Positions 23,601-35,167 of a DNA stretch of 64,000 bases are shown here, piece by piece (the first letter of the stretch is position 1; each line of letters starts with the position of its first letter). The notes under the pieces were generated by a model. That model ran no database searches and was not told the origin of the DNA. It was given only the letters and a program-made list of their open reading frames with translations. The DNA is from Ctenosaura bakeri (lineage: Eukaryota > Chordata > Lepidosauria > Squamata > Iguanidae): positions 558,001-622,000 of the forward strand of contig CAOLHI010000653.1 of NCBI GenBank assembly GCA_948474755.1. The letters are read 5' to 3'. The position numbers and the translations under genes were made by a program.

Positions 23601-26600
23601 AGCCCCACTGGTTAAAGAATTCCTCCTTCCTGCTGGCAGCTTCCCCATCTCCTTCTCCCTTTAGTTCAAGGCCCTATACAGCAGTTAAATGACACTTCCT
23701 GTCCCTGTTCAAACTCACAGTTTTTCATACCATCTGCTGCTATAAATGACAGGAGGGGACACAGGTCATGCCACACCCTATGATAGGTCACAGTTTACAT
23801 TCTATTTCCCAAATAATATAATATAATATAATAATCACAAATAAGTACCCTTGTATTACCACAACTTTGCATTTCTGAGCATTGCCCCATCTTTTGTCCT
23901 TCTGTACTAAAATCACTGTGAATTTTCATTGCATCACTCACTTGCATATATAGTGTGTTAATATGCCTCAAAAGTGTTCTTGGAAGAAACTAAACTGCCA
24001 ACTTCACATTCTTTGACATTAGCTACTCCATGATATGGTCCTCCTACTCTACCTGTAGTTTCTTAAAGCTACTTACAAACCAATAAAAAGGATAACATTA
24101 CAATATCCTCAACAAGAAATACAACAATGCAAATACTTATAGGATCAACTGAGCTGGGATTCTTTGTGGGCTAGTACTAGCACCTGACAAGGCTAGGTAG
24201 CTCCATAAATCAAGGACCAAGTCACATCACTGGTTTATCTACTGGTCTTTCCAGTCCAGTGCTGTCTTCCCTGGTAGCAACAATCCATGTTCCTCAACAC
24301 AGGTCCTTCCCCATTTTGCAGAAATCCTTTTTAATTGAAGTTATTCTACAGTCTGAATCAAGGACTTTCCTTATGCAGATATATGGTCTACTGCTAAACG
24401 ATCACACACACAAACCCTCTGGTTGACATCCTGAACATTTGCCCCACAACTATCCCAAGTGCACAATCCTCACTGCAGTTGCTTGGAAGATGGGCTGTAA
24501 AGGTACTGAAAAGGTGAACAAACAGCATGTTCTTTTGGGGGGGATGTGCATATGTTTTGCCTAGAAGTCCACAAGAGGTTTGGCAGGATTATTCTTCATG
24601 TGTTTCAAAGATGAATTTTAAGTCCTGGAATGCCACTATGGGAGAGGGCAAATGCATATGAATGTAAAGTATGCAAAGCCTTGTTCCAGAGAGCAACTGA
24701 TAAATCTAATTTTAACATTATTTAAGAGTTTGCATTGGTTTTTTCTTCTCAGTTTTATACAGAAAACTGAGAGTGAATTTTTTATTTTATTTCAATTTAT
24801 TGCAATCTTTTATGTGGCGAATCATTCTGCAGGAACAGGTAACGGAGGGATGCAATATTTGCTCCTCATCCCAGAGTTTTTTCTCAAAAAGCAATCCATA
24901 CAAATTATGCAGAGTAAGGACAAGGGTGACCCACACTTCCATCCACTGTTTCTTCCTTAGCATCACCTCAGATTCCTTAAGAGAAGAAACTCCTGACCCC
25001 AATAATGGTATCCGCAATAGCCCTACTGCCATTAGGAAACACCATGCGTGACCTGAGAGCAAATAGGAGTGGCTCAGCCTTCTTCTCCCCCCACCCCACC
25101 AGAGAGCAGAAAAGGAAAGTGACATCATTGTGTTTGCGCATGAGGCAGAGGGAAAATACTGCTGCTAAGACAGTTAGCTCTACCGTGCTCTTAAATATAT
25201 AGTGCAGGAACAGCAGGAGGGAGAGAGAGAAAGGGGAGCAGAATTACTTGCCTTACTTTGCCAGGTATGGTAATAGTATATTCAACACTTCTACTGATGT
25301 GCTAGTCCATCATTTTTCAACCAGTGATATATTTTGACAAATAGAAGTGTGCTGTGTCATAAGGGAAAAATTCAGATTGTATTTACTTTAACGGTGCCTG
25401 CACTATCCTTTTCATCTTATTACTGACATTGTGGGTGTGCACCTGTGTGTGTGTGTGTGTGTGTGTGCACATACAATCTTGCTCCTGTTTCATTTCAAAG
25501 CTGAAGACTAATCTGAAAATGGAGCTCACATACCAGGGCCATATAAAGACACCCTGCATGACTGCCATGAATATCTACCTGCCAAGATTCTGGAGGGAGA
25601 TTTAGGAGGGGGAAGGAGGAGACGGAGAAGGACACCATGGAAACGGACATCTCCATCCCACTCCTCACCACATGACTCTTGAATTGGGCCAATTTGTTTC
25701 TCTGGCTATGAGCCAATCGAAACAGGATTTTGTCAGCCAAAGTGACCTAAGGCATGAAACGAAACAGCAAGGTGTGCGAATGTCTTCAGCATCTTTTAAT
25801 CTCACACCTCTGTTCCTGGACAAGCAACCATCTCTTAAGCACTTTTGGAAGTCAAACACCACACTACCAATGCTGAAATTACACAGTTGCTACCACTGCC
25901 TTTTTGCAACATCCTTAACTAATATCATGAACCTGAGAAAAATACCTGACATCCCGCATTTCAAATTCGACTACTCCTATTCACAAAGTCAACAGCCTCT
26001 TGTCTCTCTCGTGACATGATGCATTTTTCATATCAGCCCATTGAGTTAACTAACCAACTCTGTCTTCCAGTAGAAAAAGGGAATAGCAGGGGTCTAGGTG
26101 GTTTTAAAGCGTGACGTTGGCTTGATTGGCATATGTCTGGCGTAACAGCAGACACACATGCTTTTGATGTAAATACAAATGTTTCCCTCAACATCTCCAT
26201 AATGCTTATTCAGTTTTGAGGGAGAAAGAAACAAGCAAGATTGACATGAAAGTGTTCACAGCATTACTTTTAAATAGCTGTGAGCAGAGCCCGTAGTAAA
26301 AACTGCCAATGTTAAGTAGTGTCTGTGTATGTGTGTGTGCGTTTAACCAGGTTATGCATTCCACTGTACTTGTACATTTAGAGACCAAGGCTTTTAAATC
26401 AATTGAGTTTCCTTAATTATTATTAAAGTGCATAATGATAGGAGTTTTGTCTGTGGGAGCAGAGAGTGCAGAGAGACTAAAAATAATGCAGACAACAATA
26501 CAAATCCAGCATACTTATTTCAGTTCTCTATCAGGCATTTGGCTTCCCTCCCTCCACTCTTCACTTTAAAAAGTTTTTGAGAAGTTCCGAGACAGTGAGC

Positions 26601-27393
26601 CAAATGAGAATTGGTCCTTTCTGCATAGAAACTTACTGCAATTACACTAGCTCATGACACCTAGGTCAGTACTCTCGCATTACCCGCAAGCTCATATTGA
26701 GGTAAGCTGCAGTTGCCAGGCTGGATCTCAAATATTCATTACGACTGGTCGAAATGCAAACTTCTCCCTTTGTCAACTCCAGCTAGATCCACCTTAATTG
26801 AAGGAAAAGCGCGGGGGGGGCGGTGGTGGTGCAGTGCTAGCCACAAGCCAGCTACTCCCTCCCCTTCCCCTGCTCCCCCCTTGCACGAACTATGTACTGT
26901 GGCAAGTGACAGGTCCATGACATGACCACCAGAACAATAACAATCGTAGCACAAGGAACACAATTAACACACAAGGGTCCTCAAAGCCTTAACCCTTTGT
27001 CGGCCAACTCACCCCCAAATACAGTGAGACTGAGAGAGAAACGGATTCAGAAGGAGAGGAGGGGAGGAAGGGGAGTGACAAACTAGTGCAGCACCAAGTC
27101 CCAATTGAACCTGCTGTCTTCGCTTCCCTCTCCCCACCCCCACATTTTAGTCAACAGTTTTTTTTACCCCCCTAGTGTAAATTTACCATGTCCACATGCA
27201 TTATCTGAAAAAGGATTTCCTAAAGCAAGCGCTCTCGGCTAGGTGAAGAAAGAAAACCGATTGTCCCCTTTTTCTGCCTAGTAAAAATCCATGCCCCCAA
27301 TACAGTCTAAGTACTTCTTTATATACAGTTAGGGTTTTTCTTCTTTAAACAACCCCAAAGCCCAAATACACTAATTGGATAGGAGAGCAAAAG
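20613..27393. other. Putative first intron, no exon supported
   Basis: Apart from the MITE at 21478-21826 I see only small items. There is a (GT)n run at about 25446-25468, a GT-rich patch near 26320-26342, an ATAATATA run near 23815-23832, and several poly-T/poly-A stretches. No open frame with matching splice sites stands out. Confidence 0.45.
21478..21826. mobile_element. hAT-like MITE split by a ~210-bp insert
   Basis: Outer ends CAGTGGTTTTCAA and TTGAGGATCACTG are the inverted hAT-type termini. The left arm runs to about 21508. The right arm (TTTTGGACGTCAACTCTC onward) starts at about 21720. The piece between them is foreign and ends in its own inverted repeat: 21599-21624 pairs with 21694-21719 over 26 bases with one mismatch. 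No 8-base target duplication is visible for the outer element. Confidence 0.7.
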
Positions 27394-27457
27394 AATATAT
27401 ATATATATATATATACGCGCTATATATATACTATATATATATATATATATATATATT
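27394..27457. repeat. (TA)n microsatellite interrupted by CGCGC
   Basis: Two TA blocks are separated by CGCGC and one C interruption. It lies at the edge of the CpG island. Confidence 0.95.
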
Positions 27458-27601
27458 AAAATATTGTTCTGTTTATTTTGAGAAGAAACTGAAGAGACAC
27501 AGACCTGAACAGAAGCTGTACAGCAGAGGATATTTTCCTTTCCTTACAGAGTCCCTCTCTTTCTCTCACTCACTCACTTATTCACCCACACGTTCACATT
27601 T

Positions 27602-27697
27602 CACACACACACACACAGAAAGAGAGACAGACACATACACACGCACACGCGCGCGCGCGCGCCGGGTGCTTCACAGACACACAGGCGCGCGCGCGCT
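27602..27697. repeat. Alternating purine-pyrimidine (CA)n/(CG)n tract
   Basis: CACACA, then GCACACGCGCGCGCGCGCGC, then a second GCGCGCGCGCGC block at about 27684-27696. Long CG alternation is prone to Z-DNA and sits at the border of the CpG island. Confidence 0.95.
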
Positions 27698-27825
27698 TCC
27701 GCGCGCCCTGCCCCACCACTTACTCCCAGTCTTCCCTCATCTGCTCTATGCAGTTCTCAGGAAATGAATGGGGGATGGAGAGGCGGGGAGGGGGGCGACA
27801 CAGAGAACTGTTGTACTTGCAAATG

Positions 27826-27924
27826 ACTTACCCGGATCACATGATGGGCTAAATGTAGGGTGGGCCAGTGGGTGGAGGCTCCCGAAACAAGAGAGGGCAC
27901 AATGTAGCGCAGGGGAACCTTACC
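27826..27924 (-). other. Two candidate donors of a non-coding first exon
   Basis: On the minus strand the sites are GATCCGG|GTAAGT (exon end at 27832) and GTCCCCG|GTAAGG (exon end at 27924). Both match the donor consensus well. They would end alternative non-coding first exons that splice to the acceptor at 20612. The transcript start is not determined. Confidence 0.5.
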
Positions 27925-28083
27925 GGGGACGCATCGGATTGCATTGGGGCCCCGGTGAGGGTGGGCTGGTGGGAGGGAGAAGAAAAGGGCTGGACGGGGC
28001 GGGGAGGGGGGCTGGGAGAGGGAGCGGTGAAGAGATGCGATGCGGCAGAGGCGGCTTCTCTCTCTGCTCGCGCTCTCCTTGCC

Positions 28084-28163
28084 CTCAAGGTGGGGGGAGG
28101 GAGGGAGGGAGGGAGGAGGACGGCGGTGCGGGGAGGGGAGGGGAGGGGAGGGGAGGAGACACC
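28084..28163. repeat. G-rich (GGGA)n/(GGGGA)n tract, G-quadruplex-prone
   Basis: Runs of three to five G separated by single A recur first as GGGAGGGAGGGAGGGA and again as GGGGAGGGGAGGGGAGGGG. On the minus strand the tract is C-rich and would lie in the promoter or first-exon region. Confidence 0.9.
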
Positions 28164-29164
28164 ACAAACCCAAACAAAAGCCCTCCCCCGTCTTGCTCCA
28201 CCCCCTCCCCAAAAGTGGAGGGGGGACTAAGAAAGGGAGCCCAAGGAAGGCAATTTTTTTTTAATGCACTTGAAGCTGAGGGGCTCGGCTGCCTGGGGAA
28301 GGCACGCAGAGCCCCCGACAATCAAGTGGCGGAGGAGGAAGAGGCGGCCAAGGGGAGAAGACGGCCAGGAGGAGGAGGAGGAGGGCGGGAAGGCGGAGGC
28401 ATCGGCGCGGCTAACCCAGCAGCTCTGGAGCTCCGGTGCACGGGCAGCCCCGCCCCGAGCGGTGGAAGGGAGGCAGGCAGGCAGGGAGGGAGGGAAACAC
28501 CCACGCGGGGGCGGGGGCGGGGTGGGATACAGAGTTGGCGGCTTCGGCTGGGACTGGTGCCTGCCCTCGCCCCGCTCGCTCGCTCGCTGGAACTCCCGCT
28601 GCCTCCGGTCCCTCGCCTGCCCGAGTGCCTGCAGGGGGGCCGGCGAAGGACCGACCGGGCGAGGGGCCAAGGCAGCAGGAGGAGCAGAGGGCGCGGGAAG
28701 GCGAAGGCGCGGGAAAGAAGAGGCGCCGCTTTGCCTTCCCTTCTCTCCGGCTCGCGTTCTCTCAGTCGAGCGCCCACCGCGGTCTCTGCGCTCTGTGGAC
28801 GGAGAACGGCGGGGAGGGGCTTCCTGGCAAGGGATCAAGGGGACTTGGGGGCAGCAGCGCCGGCTGGGGACCGGAGACGGGGGGGTGTAGGGAAGAGCGA
28901 GTGGGGGTGGAAAAGCGGGAGGTGCGGCGGGGACAGATTGCCGTAGAGACGCGCTGGACGGGAGGCGCGATGGGGCGGCGAGGGCATTGGCGGGACTGGG
29001 CTGGAGGCGAGCGGGCGGCGAGGCAGCGGCTGGGGGGTGGGGGTGGGGGGTGCAGCAGCAGCAACACGAATGTTGAAAAAACCGCCTCTCTTCCAGGAGG
29101 CTCGTAGAGGCGAAGGGGGGGGCGCCTGCTCATTCTGAAATGATTAAAAAAGAAAATTAGCTGT

Positions 29165-29290
29165 CACACACCGAAGCAGCCCAGCTGGTCATGCTGGCTC
29201 GGTGTGGTCTCGGGTTCTCCAGGGTGCCTTACCTGGAGATGCCAGGGATTGAACCTGGCGCTTCTTGCCTGCGAAACAAGCACAGAAAGT
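29165..29290 (-). mobile_element. tRNA-derived SINE fragment (second family)
   Basis: The minus strand contains a clean tRNA B box, CCAGGTTCAATCCCTGGCAT, followed by CTCCAGGTAAGGCACCCTGG. It matches the squamate SINE type whose head ends 'ggttcaatccctggcatctccaggta'. The A-box side is partly preserved toward 29290. Confidence 0.75.
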
Positions 29291-29584
29291 ACCCATGCAC
29301 AGAAGAGGCTGCGTCTCTGCGGCCTTCACAGCCTTTCGGCCTGGGCTGTTTCTCGTTCCTCGTCTCGCCAGCCGGGTCGGGTAGGCCTGCTTCATTTGTA
29401 GTGTGTGGTTACTGGGACCTTCAGTTGCCTCAGAATGCCTGGCCTGTCGAGGCGGCATGCCTAGAACAGGGACTATCCCTATCCCCCTTAGTGCACCATT
29501 TACCTGAAAGGGATTGACCTACTGAAAGGCAAGCATGGCCATCTTTCTCTTCACCACCCAGGGGGGACCCCCACCCGCCCCCTG

Positions 29585-29796
29585 AGGTACCTTCAAGTTG
29601 TCTGTCGACTTATGGTCACCTCATGAATTTCACCGGTTTTTCTTAGGCAAGGAGTACTCAAGGTGGTCTTGGCAGTTCCTTCCTCGGAAATGTAGCCTAG
29701 AGCACCTGGTATTCCTTTTTGGTCTCCCATCTAGGTACTAATCATGCCTGACCCTGGTTAGCTTCCTAGATCAGATCTGATCCGGTGCCTTCACCT
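29585..29796 (-). mobile_element. 5S-rRNA-derived SINE, best copy
   Basis: Read on the minus strand: GGCACCGGATCAGATCTGAT, CTAGGAAGCTAACCAGGGTC, then GATTAGTACCTAGATGGGAG, then AATACCAGGTGCTCTAGGC. This is the order of a near full-length 5S rRNA, including the A-box-like AAGCTAA.CAGGGT and the C-box-like TTAGTAC..GATGGGAG. A body of about 60 bases and the shared tail (CATAAGTCGACAGACAACTTGAAG) follow. It is an established SINE class (5S-derived, SINE3-like). Confidence 0.93.
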
Positions 29797-31004
29797 GCTG
29801 AAGAATTCTGGAAAACTTGAAAGCTTGCAGGCTTTTGTGGAATTTGAGATGGTCCTAATAAAGGCAGGGCACTGCAGAACCAAATAAAATATATTTCATT
29901 TTCTCATAAAGTTTTCTTATGAGTTAACTGTATGAGAAAATTAAAAACATTTCATGTAGTCCTGCACTTATGTTAAGGCAGGGTATAAATAAATAGATAT
30001 AAATAAAGATATAAATAAATAGTATTGCCTCTCTTATTTCTAATAAATAATATTCACAAAATGTACAACTTTTTGTTTTGTAAGATATTTTACATTAATA
30101 AACTTATATATATATATAGAGAGAGAGATAATATTTACAAAATAATATCCAGTAAAGCCAACTAGGTTTACCATGGCGTATTCAATAGTTTGGCCACCAC
30201 CAAACTGTGAGATAGGAAAGTCTTTCTCTTTGTAACCACTCAAACCTCACAAAACTAACCTAACGAAACATGAAGCACATTTTCTCTGAGGGCCAAAGTT
30301 TGTGGGCAGGTTCAGAGTTGATAGGTTCCTCCATTTAGATTTCCTGATCCCAAAGCAATTTTCCCTTTAAAAGTCAAACACAGTGCTTTGAGTTCACTGA
30401 AATTAAAAAGTAGGAAATATTTATAGAAAAGGTGTGTGCATATATATATATTAAAGCAATGAAGAAAAGAGAAAGATTAAAATGCAATAACAAAACATTT
30501 CAGCTTATGTCTTCTTTGGCTGATCTTGATGAAAGTATGTTCAGCAAACACATGTATGTGTCTGTAGTAGTAAAATGAGCAAGTGGCACAATTCAGCCAA
30601 AGTTAAGTACAACTTAAAAAGTAGTAGACCCAAATATTTTATAAAATCTCTATTACTGAAATTAATAAATTAATAAGAATAAATTAATAAGAATTGTTTA
30701 ACATTGACAAAATTGTATCCATAATTTTTAAAAAAGAAATTATTCATTCATTCACTTGGAAAATGAGATTATCATCATTGGGACCAAGAATGTACAACAC
30801 AGAGCAAGAGAAGGGCATAACCCTCTCTGAGCACCTCAGAAAATAAATCAGGTAGGAGTGCAATAAGGAAAGAATGCTTAGGGGTATGCCCAGTGAATGG
30901 GTTCCTGGGGGAGAGGAAGTCATCCTGTCTCAGGAAGCCTGACCCTGCGAGGCGTCCTATTATATTGCAGTTATAGGACTTTAATTTCTCTTTAACTGCT
31001 CTGG
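29797..31004. other. AT-rich spacer
   Basis: No gene seen. A LINE-like tail of ATAAATA repeats lies at about 29965-30022 (GGCAGGGTATAAATAAATAG), and a (TA)n(GA)n run is at about 30106-30129. Confidence 0.5.
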
Positions 31005-31135
31005 CAACATCTTATAGGAACCTGGAATCTGTAGTGTAGGGAGGAATACTTCAATTTCTCAGCCAGAGAGCTCAGTGCCTCACCAGACTACAAGCCCCAG
31101 GATTCCACAGGAGTCAGGAAAGGGAGTAACTGTGG
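31005..31135. mobile_element. Palindromic Harbinger-like MITE core
   Basis: Arms GGAACCTGGAATCTGTAGTG and CTACAAGCCCCAGGATTCCA flank the family centre TCTCAGCCAGAGAGCTCAGT. Outer ends are eroded. Confidence 0.65.
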
Positions 31136-31197
31136 AATAACAATGTTCTCATTGTTAGCCTGGACAGGCTGCAGGGGAAAAAAAATCTAGTAAATTA

Positions 31198-31387
31198 TAA
31201 CAATGTAACAAGGTAGTAAGGTAACAAAGCAATTGTCTAATAATGTAAGATGTAACAAATCCCTTGAGTAAGCAACAATTATGTATGAATGGAATGGATA
31301 CACGCAGATTCAACTGGAAAACAAGCTTGGAAGTGGGGAGGAGTTTTTTTTTTATTTTTGATTAAAATCTTTAATAAAAATATTTCC
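31198..31387 (+). mobile_element. Short retroposon with 18-bp target duplication
   Basis: The 18-base sequence AAAAAATCTAGTAAATTA occurs at 31180-31197 and again at 31388-31405. The 190 bases between end in a T-rich/A-rich tail (GATTAAAATCTTTAATAAAA). Long target duplications and such an end are typical of target-primed insertion, most often by L1-type machinery. The family is not identified. Confidence 0.8.
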
Positions 31388-31405
31388 AAAAAATCTAGTA
31401 AATTA

Positions 31406-33680
31406 ATGTTGCCTTCAAAATACATGAAAGAGTCAGTTCTTTCATTGGCTTCTACCTGATAGTCTGCTCAATTCATGTCACTATAAGGCTTGCACCACTG
31501 AAACTAATTCTGGGAGAAGGACATGCAGAAACAGGCAACTGATATGGCACCTCTAGTGAGCTGTGTTCAGTGGTGGCTAGACAGGAGGCTGCTCCTGGCA
31601 CATGCTGCCTCAGGCTTTTTAAAGGAAAGGTGGAGTGTAAGGGCAAACATGAAAGGCAGGTTTTGTCCAGTCTCTGGTCATGGTGTGACTTGGTTTCAGC
31701 ACTGCAAAGAATGTACAAAAGCTAGCTGTGGAAACAATGTGATCCCTGCCTGAGCTGTTAGACATTGGCATGAGGACCCTGTGCCTCCTCCCTTCACAGC
31801 CCATGATGATGATGTGGGGAGTAAATGGGGTGTAGCCAGAGAACAGCTGTGTTCTGGTCAACTCCAACTGCTAAGTGATTCCTGAGAATGCAGGCCACAG
31901 TGGGTGCACTACACTGAGCTGCACATTGAATTGGTCCCTGACCAAATCTAAATTGTGTTTGTATGTGGCATGAATCCACAAATTTTCCCTTGCACCCCAA
32001 AAACCACAGGAGCTCAAGTGATGGGCAGGATCCGGCACATCTCACAAGGAAAAAACCTTGTTATAAAACTACCCACAGGGAGTATAGTTGTTTGAGTTTT
32101 AAAAAAAATCCAGCTTCTTTAAAACATCAGAGATCTGATTATGTTCCTTCTCACTGTAGTGAAACCAAGCGGGAGCTAAATGAGGAAGTGTCTGTTAAAA
32201 TGTGGTTCAGGAAAATATGTACTCTTGCTCATTCGGATGAAAGCTGTGGGGTCCTGCCCAGCTATGGAGGAAAACTAGGCAACAGCCTCCAGTGCCAGGA
32301 TTCCAGAAATGCCTACTTGGTTATGTCAATGTTTTAGAGAACTCAGAGCTTGGAAATACTAACCCCTTCCCCTCCTGGACCACTTGACATGTTGGCTGGG
32401 AATTAATGGAGCTATAGTTCAAAAAACTAACTTTTCCAGGCTTTGGAGTATGACTGCTTGTACTCTCAAAGAGGCTGTTTAGGGGGCAACAGGCTCTTGG
32501 GGTTGGAAATGGTAACCTTCCCCCTGAACTGCACCCTGAATCCCCAAATATCCATGTAGAGACACTGCCTATGCAAGAGATAGACAGAGAATGTATGTTT
32601 GGAAGGAGGAAATGGGAACTTGAGTCCCATGGGAGGAGGGAAGGAATGCCCTCACTTTTGCATCCTTGGCCAAAAGAAGTTATATCAGGAGCCAAAGAGA
32701 GAAATAAACAGTGCCAGCTCCACAGAACCCTTCACTAACCACTTTGCCACATCAGCAGAAAGTTGTTCTTCTATTGGCATATCTGAGCCATCATTACATA
32801 GTCTCTAATGTTTCACTGATGAAAACAATGATGGCTAAGCAATATCAGGGTGTAGTCAAGATAGCAAAAGTTATTAATGAGGAAGGGCAGACAAGCTAGT
32901 TAGAGGCTGCTGCAATTTGTTGTTGTCTGAAACTAAGAAGGGCAAGGTTTCGCTCCTCTCCCCTCCCTCCACTGAGATGTACATATAATGTTATTGCTTG
33001 TAATATTTAAAAAAAAAAAATCTGAAAGAGTTCCTCTTCAGGAAGAAAAGATTCTTAACACAGAGCAAGGAGGATGGCTATCCCTGCTAATCACATTAGT
33101 CAAAGATGTGTCTTTGTTTTTCGAGTTAAACAGAATGAGTTTTCAAGTGAATAACATGTAACTTGAATACTCTTTGTCTTTACCTTTTTTCCTTCCCTCT
33201 TGCTCCTCGTCCTGTGACACAAAGCATGATAACATATTTCCCTGGAAGAAACTGTGTTTGGTTTGGGGTTGGATTTGTTTGATGTTTGCATTTCTATGAA
33301 ACGTTTGTGCAAAGAGAACTCCCCTAAGCCACTCTAGTTTGCTTGTGGTTTGCTGTATTATGTCAAAGGCTGTATGTAATCCTATGCACATTTATCTAAG
33401 AGTAAGCTCCACTGAACATAGTGATACTCGTAACCCAAGTAAACATGTGTTTATACTGCTCTGCAGTATATAAAGTTAAGAAACAGGTATCATTTCATGC
33501 TGTTTTAATCCACTTCCATATGGCTCCTTTTAAAATGAACTTATTACATTGCCAAGTTGTTTGTCTCTGGTTTTCAACTCCATTTTTGGCAAGATGGAAG
33601 AAAAGGAGGTTAACAAATGAAGGGAAGGCAAACCAGCTAAGATATAAAAATGTAGTGTGGCATGCCTGTCCCTTGCAGAG
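31406..33680. other. Spacer, no gene supported
   Basis: Overlapping open frames at 31963-32337 (+) and 32321-32695 (-) show no domain and lack splice or promoter support. A MITE right-arm trace (GGAGCTATAGTTCAAAAAAC) lies near 32408. Confidence 0.45.
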
Positions 33681-33965
33681 TGAAGTCATAGAGTCGGGAG
33701 AGGCCTCATGGACCATCTAGTGTCCAACCCCCTGCTCAGTGCAGGACCTCCGGCTAAAGCAACAGGCAGCTATCTGGCCTCCTTTTGAAGAGGTCCAGAA
33801 AAGGAGACCCCATCACCTTTTTAGGCAATTGTTGAACCACTTTATTGTCAAGAAGTTACTTCCAATGTTCAGTCAAAATCTACTCTCTTTTAACTTAAAA
33901 TCATCAGACCTGGACCTCGCTTCTGGGGCAGCAGAGAACAGGCCTGCTCCTTCCTCACTGTGACA
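33681..33965 (-). mobile_element. CR1 3' end, minus orientation
   Basis: On the minus strand the end reads GGGGGTTGGACACTAGATGG and then CATGAGGCCTCTCCCGACTC. This is the CR1 3' UTR motif also seen at 39575-39625. Upstream parts (CAGGCCTGTTCTCTGCTGCC, ATTGCCTAAAAAGGTGATGG) are the C-terminal ORF2 region in decayed form. It is 5' truncated, as is usual for CR1. Confidence 0.85.
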
Positions 33966-35166
33966 GTCCTTGAGGCATTTACTCTGAAATGTGCAAAGTC
34001 CACTGAGTGTACAGAGTGTGACCTTTAGTTTGCAAAGCAAAAACAAGATGTGACTACATCAAAGGAATCCTGGATTTTTCACAGACAGCAGTGTATAACT
34101 ACAATCGCTAGTGGACTTGAAGTTTCTTATTGGTATACAGTAACATAAAGTTTCAGGAGCTACTGTAGACAAACAGTAACTTAGAAAACTGGGCAAGACT
34201 ATACAATATCAAGGGCAGAATTTAGCTTTATTTAGCATTTTCCTTTAGTTCTTATGACAACAAAGTTGGATTTGAAAGGGAGTGCGTGGCTAAGCCTGTT
34301 AGCCCACTTACCTGTAAGTAAGCCCCACTGTATAGATTTGCAGCCTTATAGGTCTATATATGTATCCTCATAAGTAAGTCTCACTCATTTCTTCACCTCT
34401 ACTTCATCAACAACTTAGCTGTCTAGTAATGCTTTCCTAAGTGTTAAGTAGAAGACAGACTACAGTGGGGTGTGATGAAACCCCTCAAGCACTTTGGGGA
34501 AAAATTGCGCAGTTCACTTTAAGCCTAACATTCTCATTGATACAGTTCAAACAGAGATTTCCAAAGCACCATCTGGTTTGGTTATGTGGGTTTCAGCTGA
34601 GGCAGCTGAAATGCTTGGGACACAGTGCTTAGAAAAGGGATAGGAATCAGGCAGCCTGGTGAAGCTTTAGGGATCCTCACTGATCCTCCCAAAGGCCCTG
34701 GCACCTCTGCTTTTTTAGCCAAAACTGTACAAAAAGACAGAAAACTACAGAAAACCCCCCCCCCCCTCATTTTCAATGGCTATTCCATGTTGCTTGGTTG
34801 CTAGAATTGTAGCCATGATGGTGCAGCTTAGGTGCTCCAGAGCTCCAGATAAGTAAAAAAATCCAGTGCTGTGGCCCTGCAACATACAGAATGTGCCCAC
34901 GCAGCCAACAAAGATGTCACTGACTAACTGTACGCCTGATCCTTGCCTAAATGGGAATGGAGGATTGACTGGGTGTCCAAGAGAATTAATGACCTTTACG
35001 CCACAGTTATAGTGTTGCCAGCTGCACTGAAGGAAGCACTTCTGTGCCTCTTTGGACCCAGATATTTTTCGTAAGTATTACTCAATAACATATGCCATAT
35101 TTTGGGACAGGATTTTAGAGAAGTAGGTAGCATCTCAGCTCCAAGCACTCCTGAGTGAAGTACTAT
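33966..35166. other. Spacer, no gene supported
   Basis: A C-rich run (nine or more C) is at about 34755-34765. Nothing else stands out. Confidence 0.45.
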
Positions 35167-35167
35167 A

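Larger units (their letters stand above)
27640..29130 (-). promoter_or_regulatory. CpG island, probable promoter of the minus-strand gene
   Basis: About 1.5 kb rich in G+C and in undepleted CpG, in sharp contrast to the AT-rich flanks. It is the only such region in the window. On the minus strand it contains CCAAT motifs (CCGCCAATGCCC near 28985 and CCCCAATGCAATCC near 27940). At its downstream edge it has two strong splice donors at 27826-27832 and 27918-27924. No TATA box is apparent, as is usual for CpG-island promoters. Long open frames across it on both strands are a side effect of high GC and are not called. A single plus-strand donor-like site (CCCCG|GTGAGG, about 27955) leaves room for a divergent transcript. 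Confidence 0.75.

Noticed and set aside
24773..24840. Possible plus-strand start exon (ATGTGGCGAATCATTCTGCAG... before GTAACG)
   Set aside because: Weak donor, no CpG or promoter signal on that strand, and no continuing exon found.
27768..29133. Long open frames on both strands over the CpG island (up to 392 codons)
   Set aside because: GC-rich DNA has few stop codons. The peptides are Gly/Arg/Pro/Ser-rich low complexity, overlap in all frames and show no domain.
29191..29517. 108-codon plus-strand frame beside the CpG island
   Set aside because: Its first third is antisense to a tRNA-derived SINE and the rest has no recognised domain.
29585..29796. A functional 5S rRNA gene
   Set aside because: The 5S part carries many substitutions and is fused to a SINE body and tail, with no typical T-run terminator after the 5S part.
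31963..32695. Two 124-codon frames on opposite strands
   Set aside because: No recognisable domain, no splice or promoter context, and low-quality amino-acid composition.
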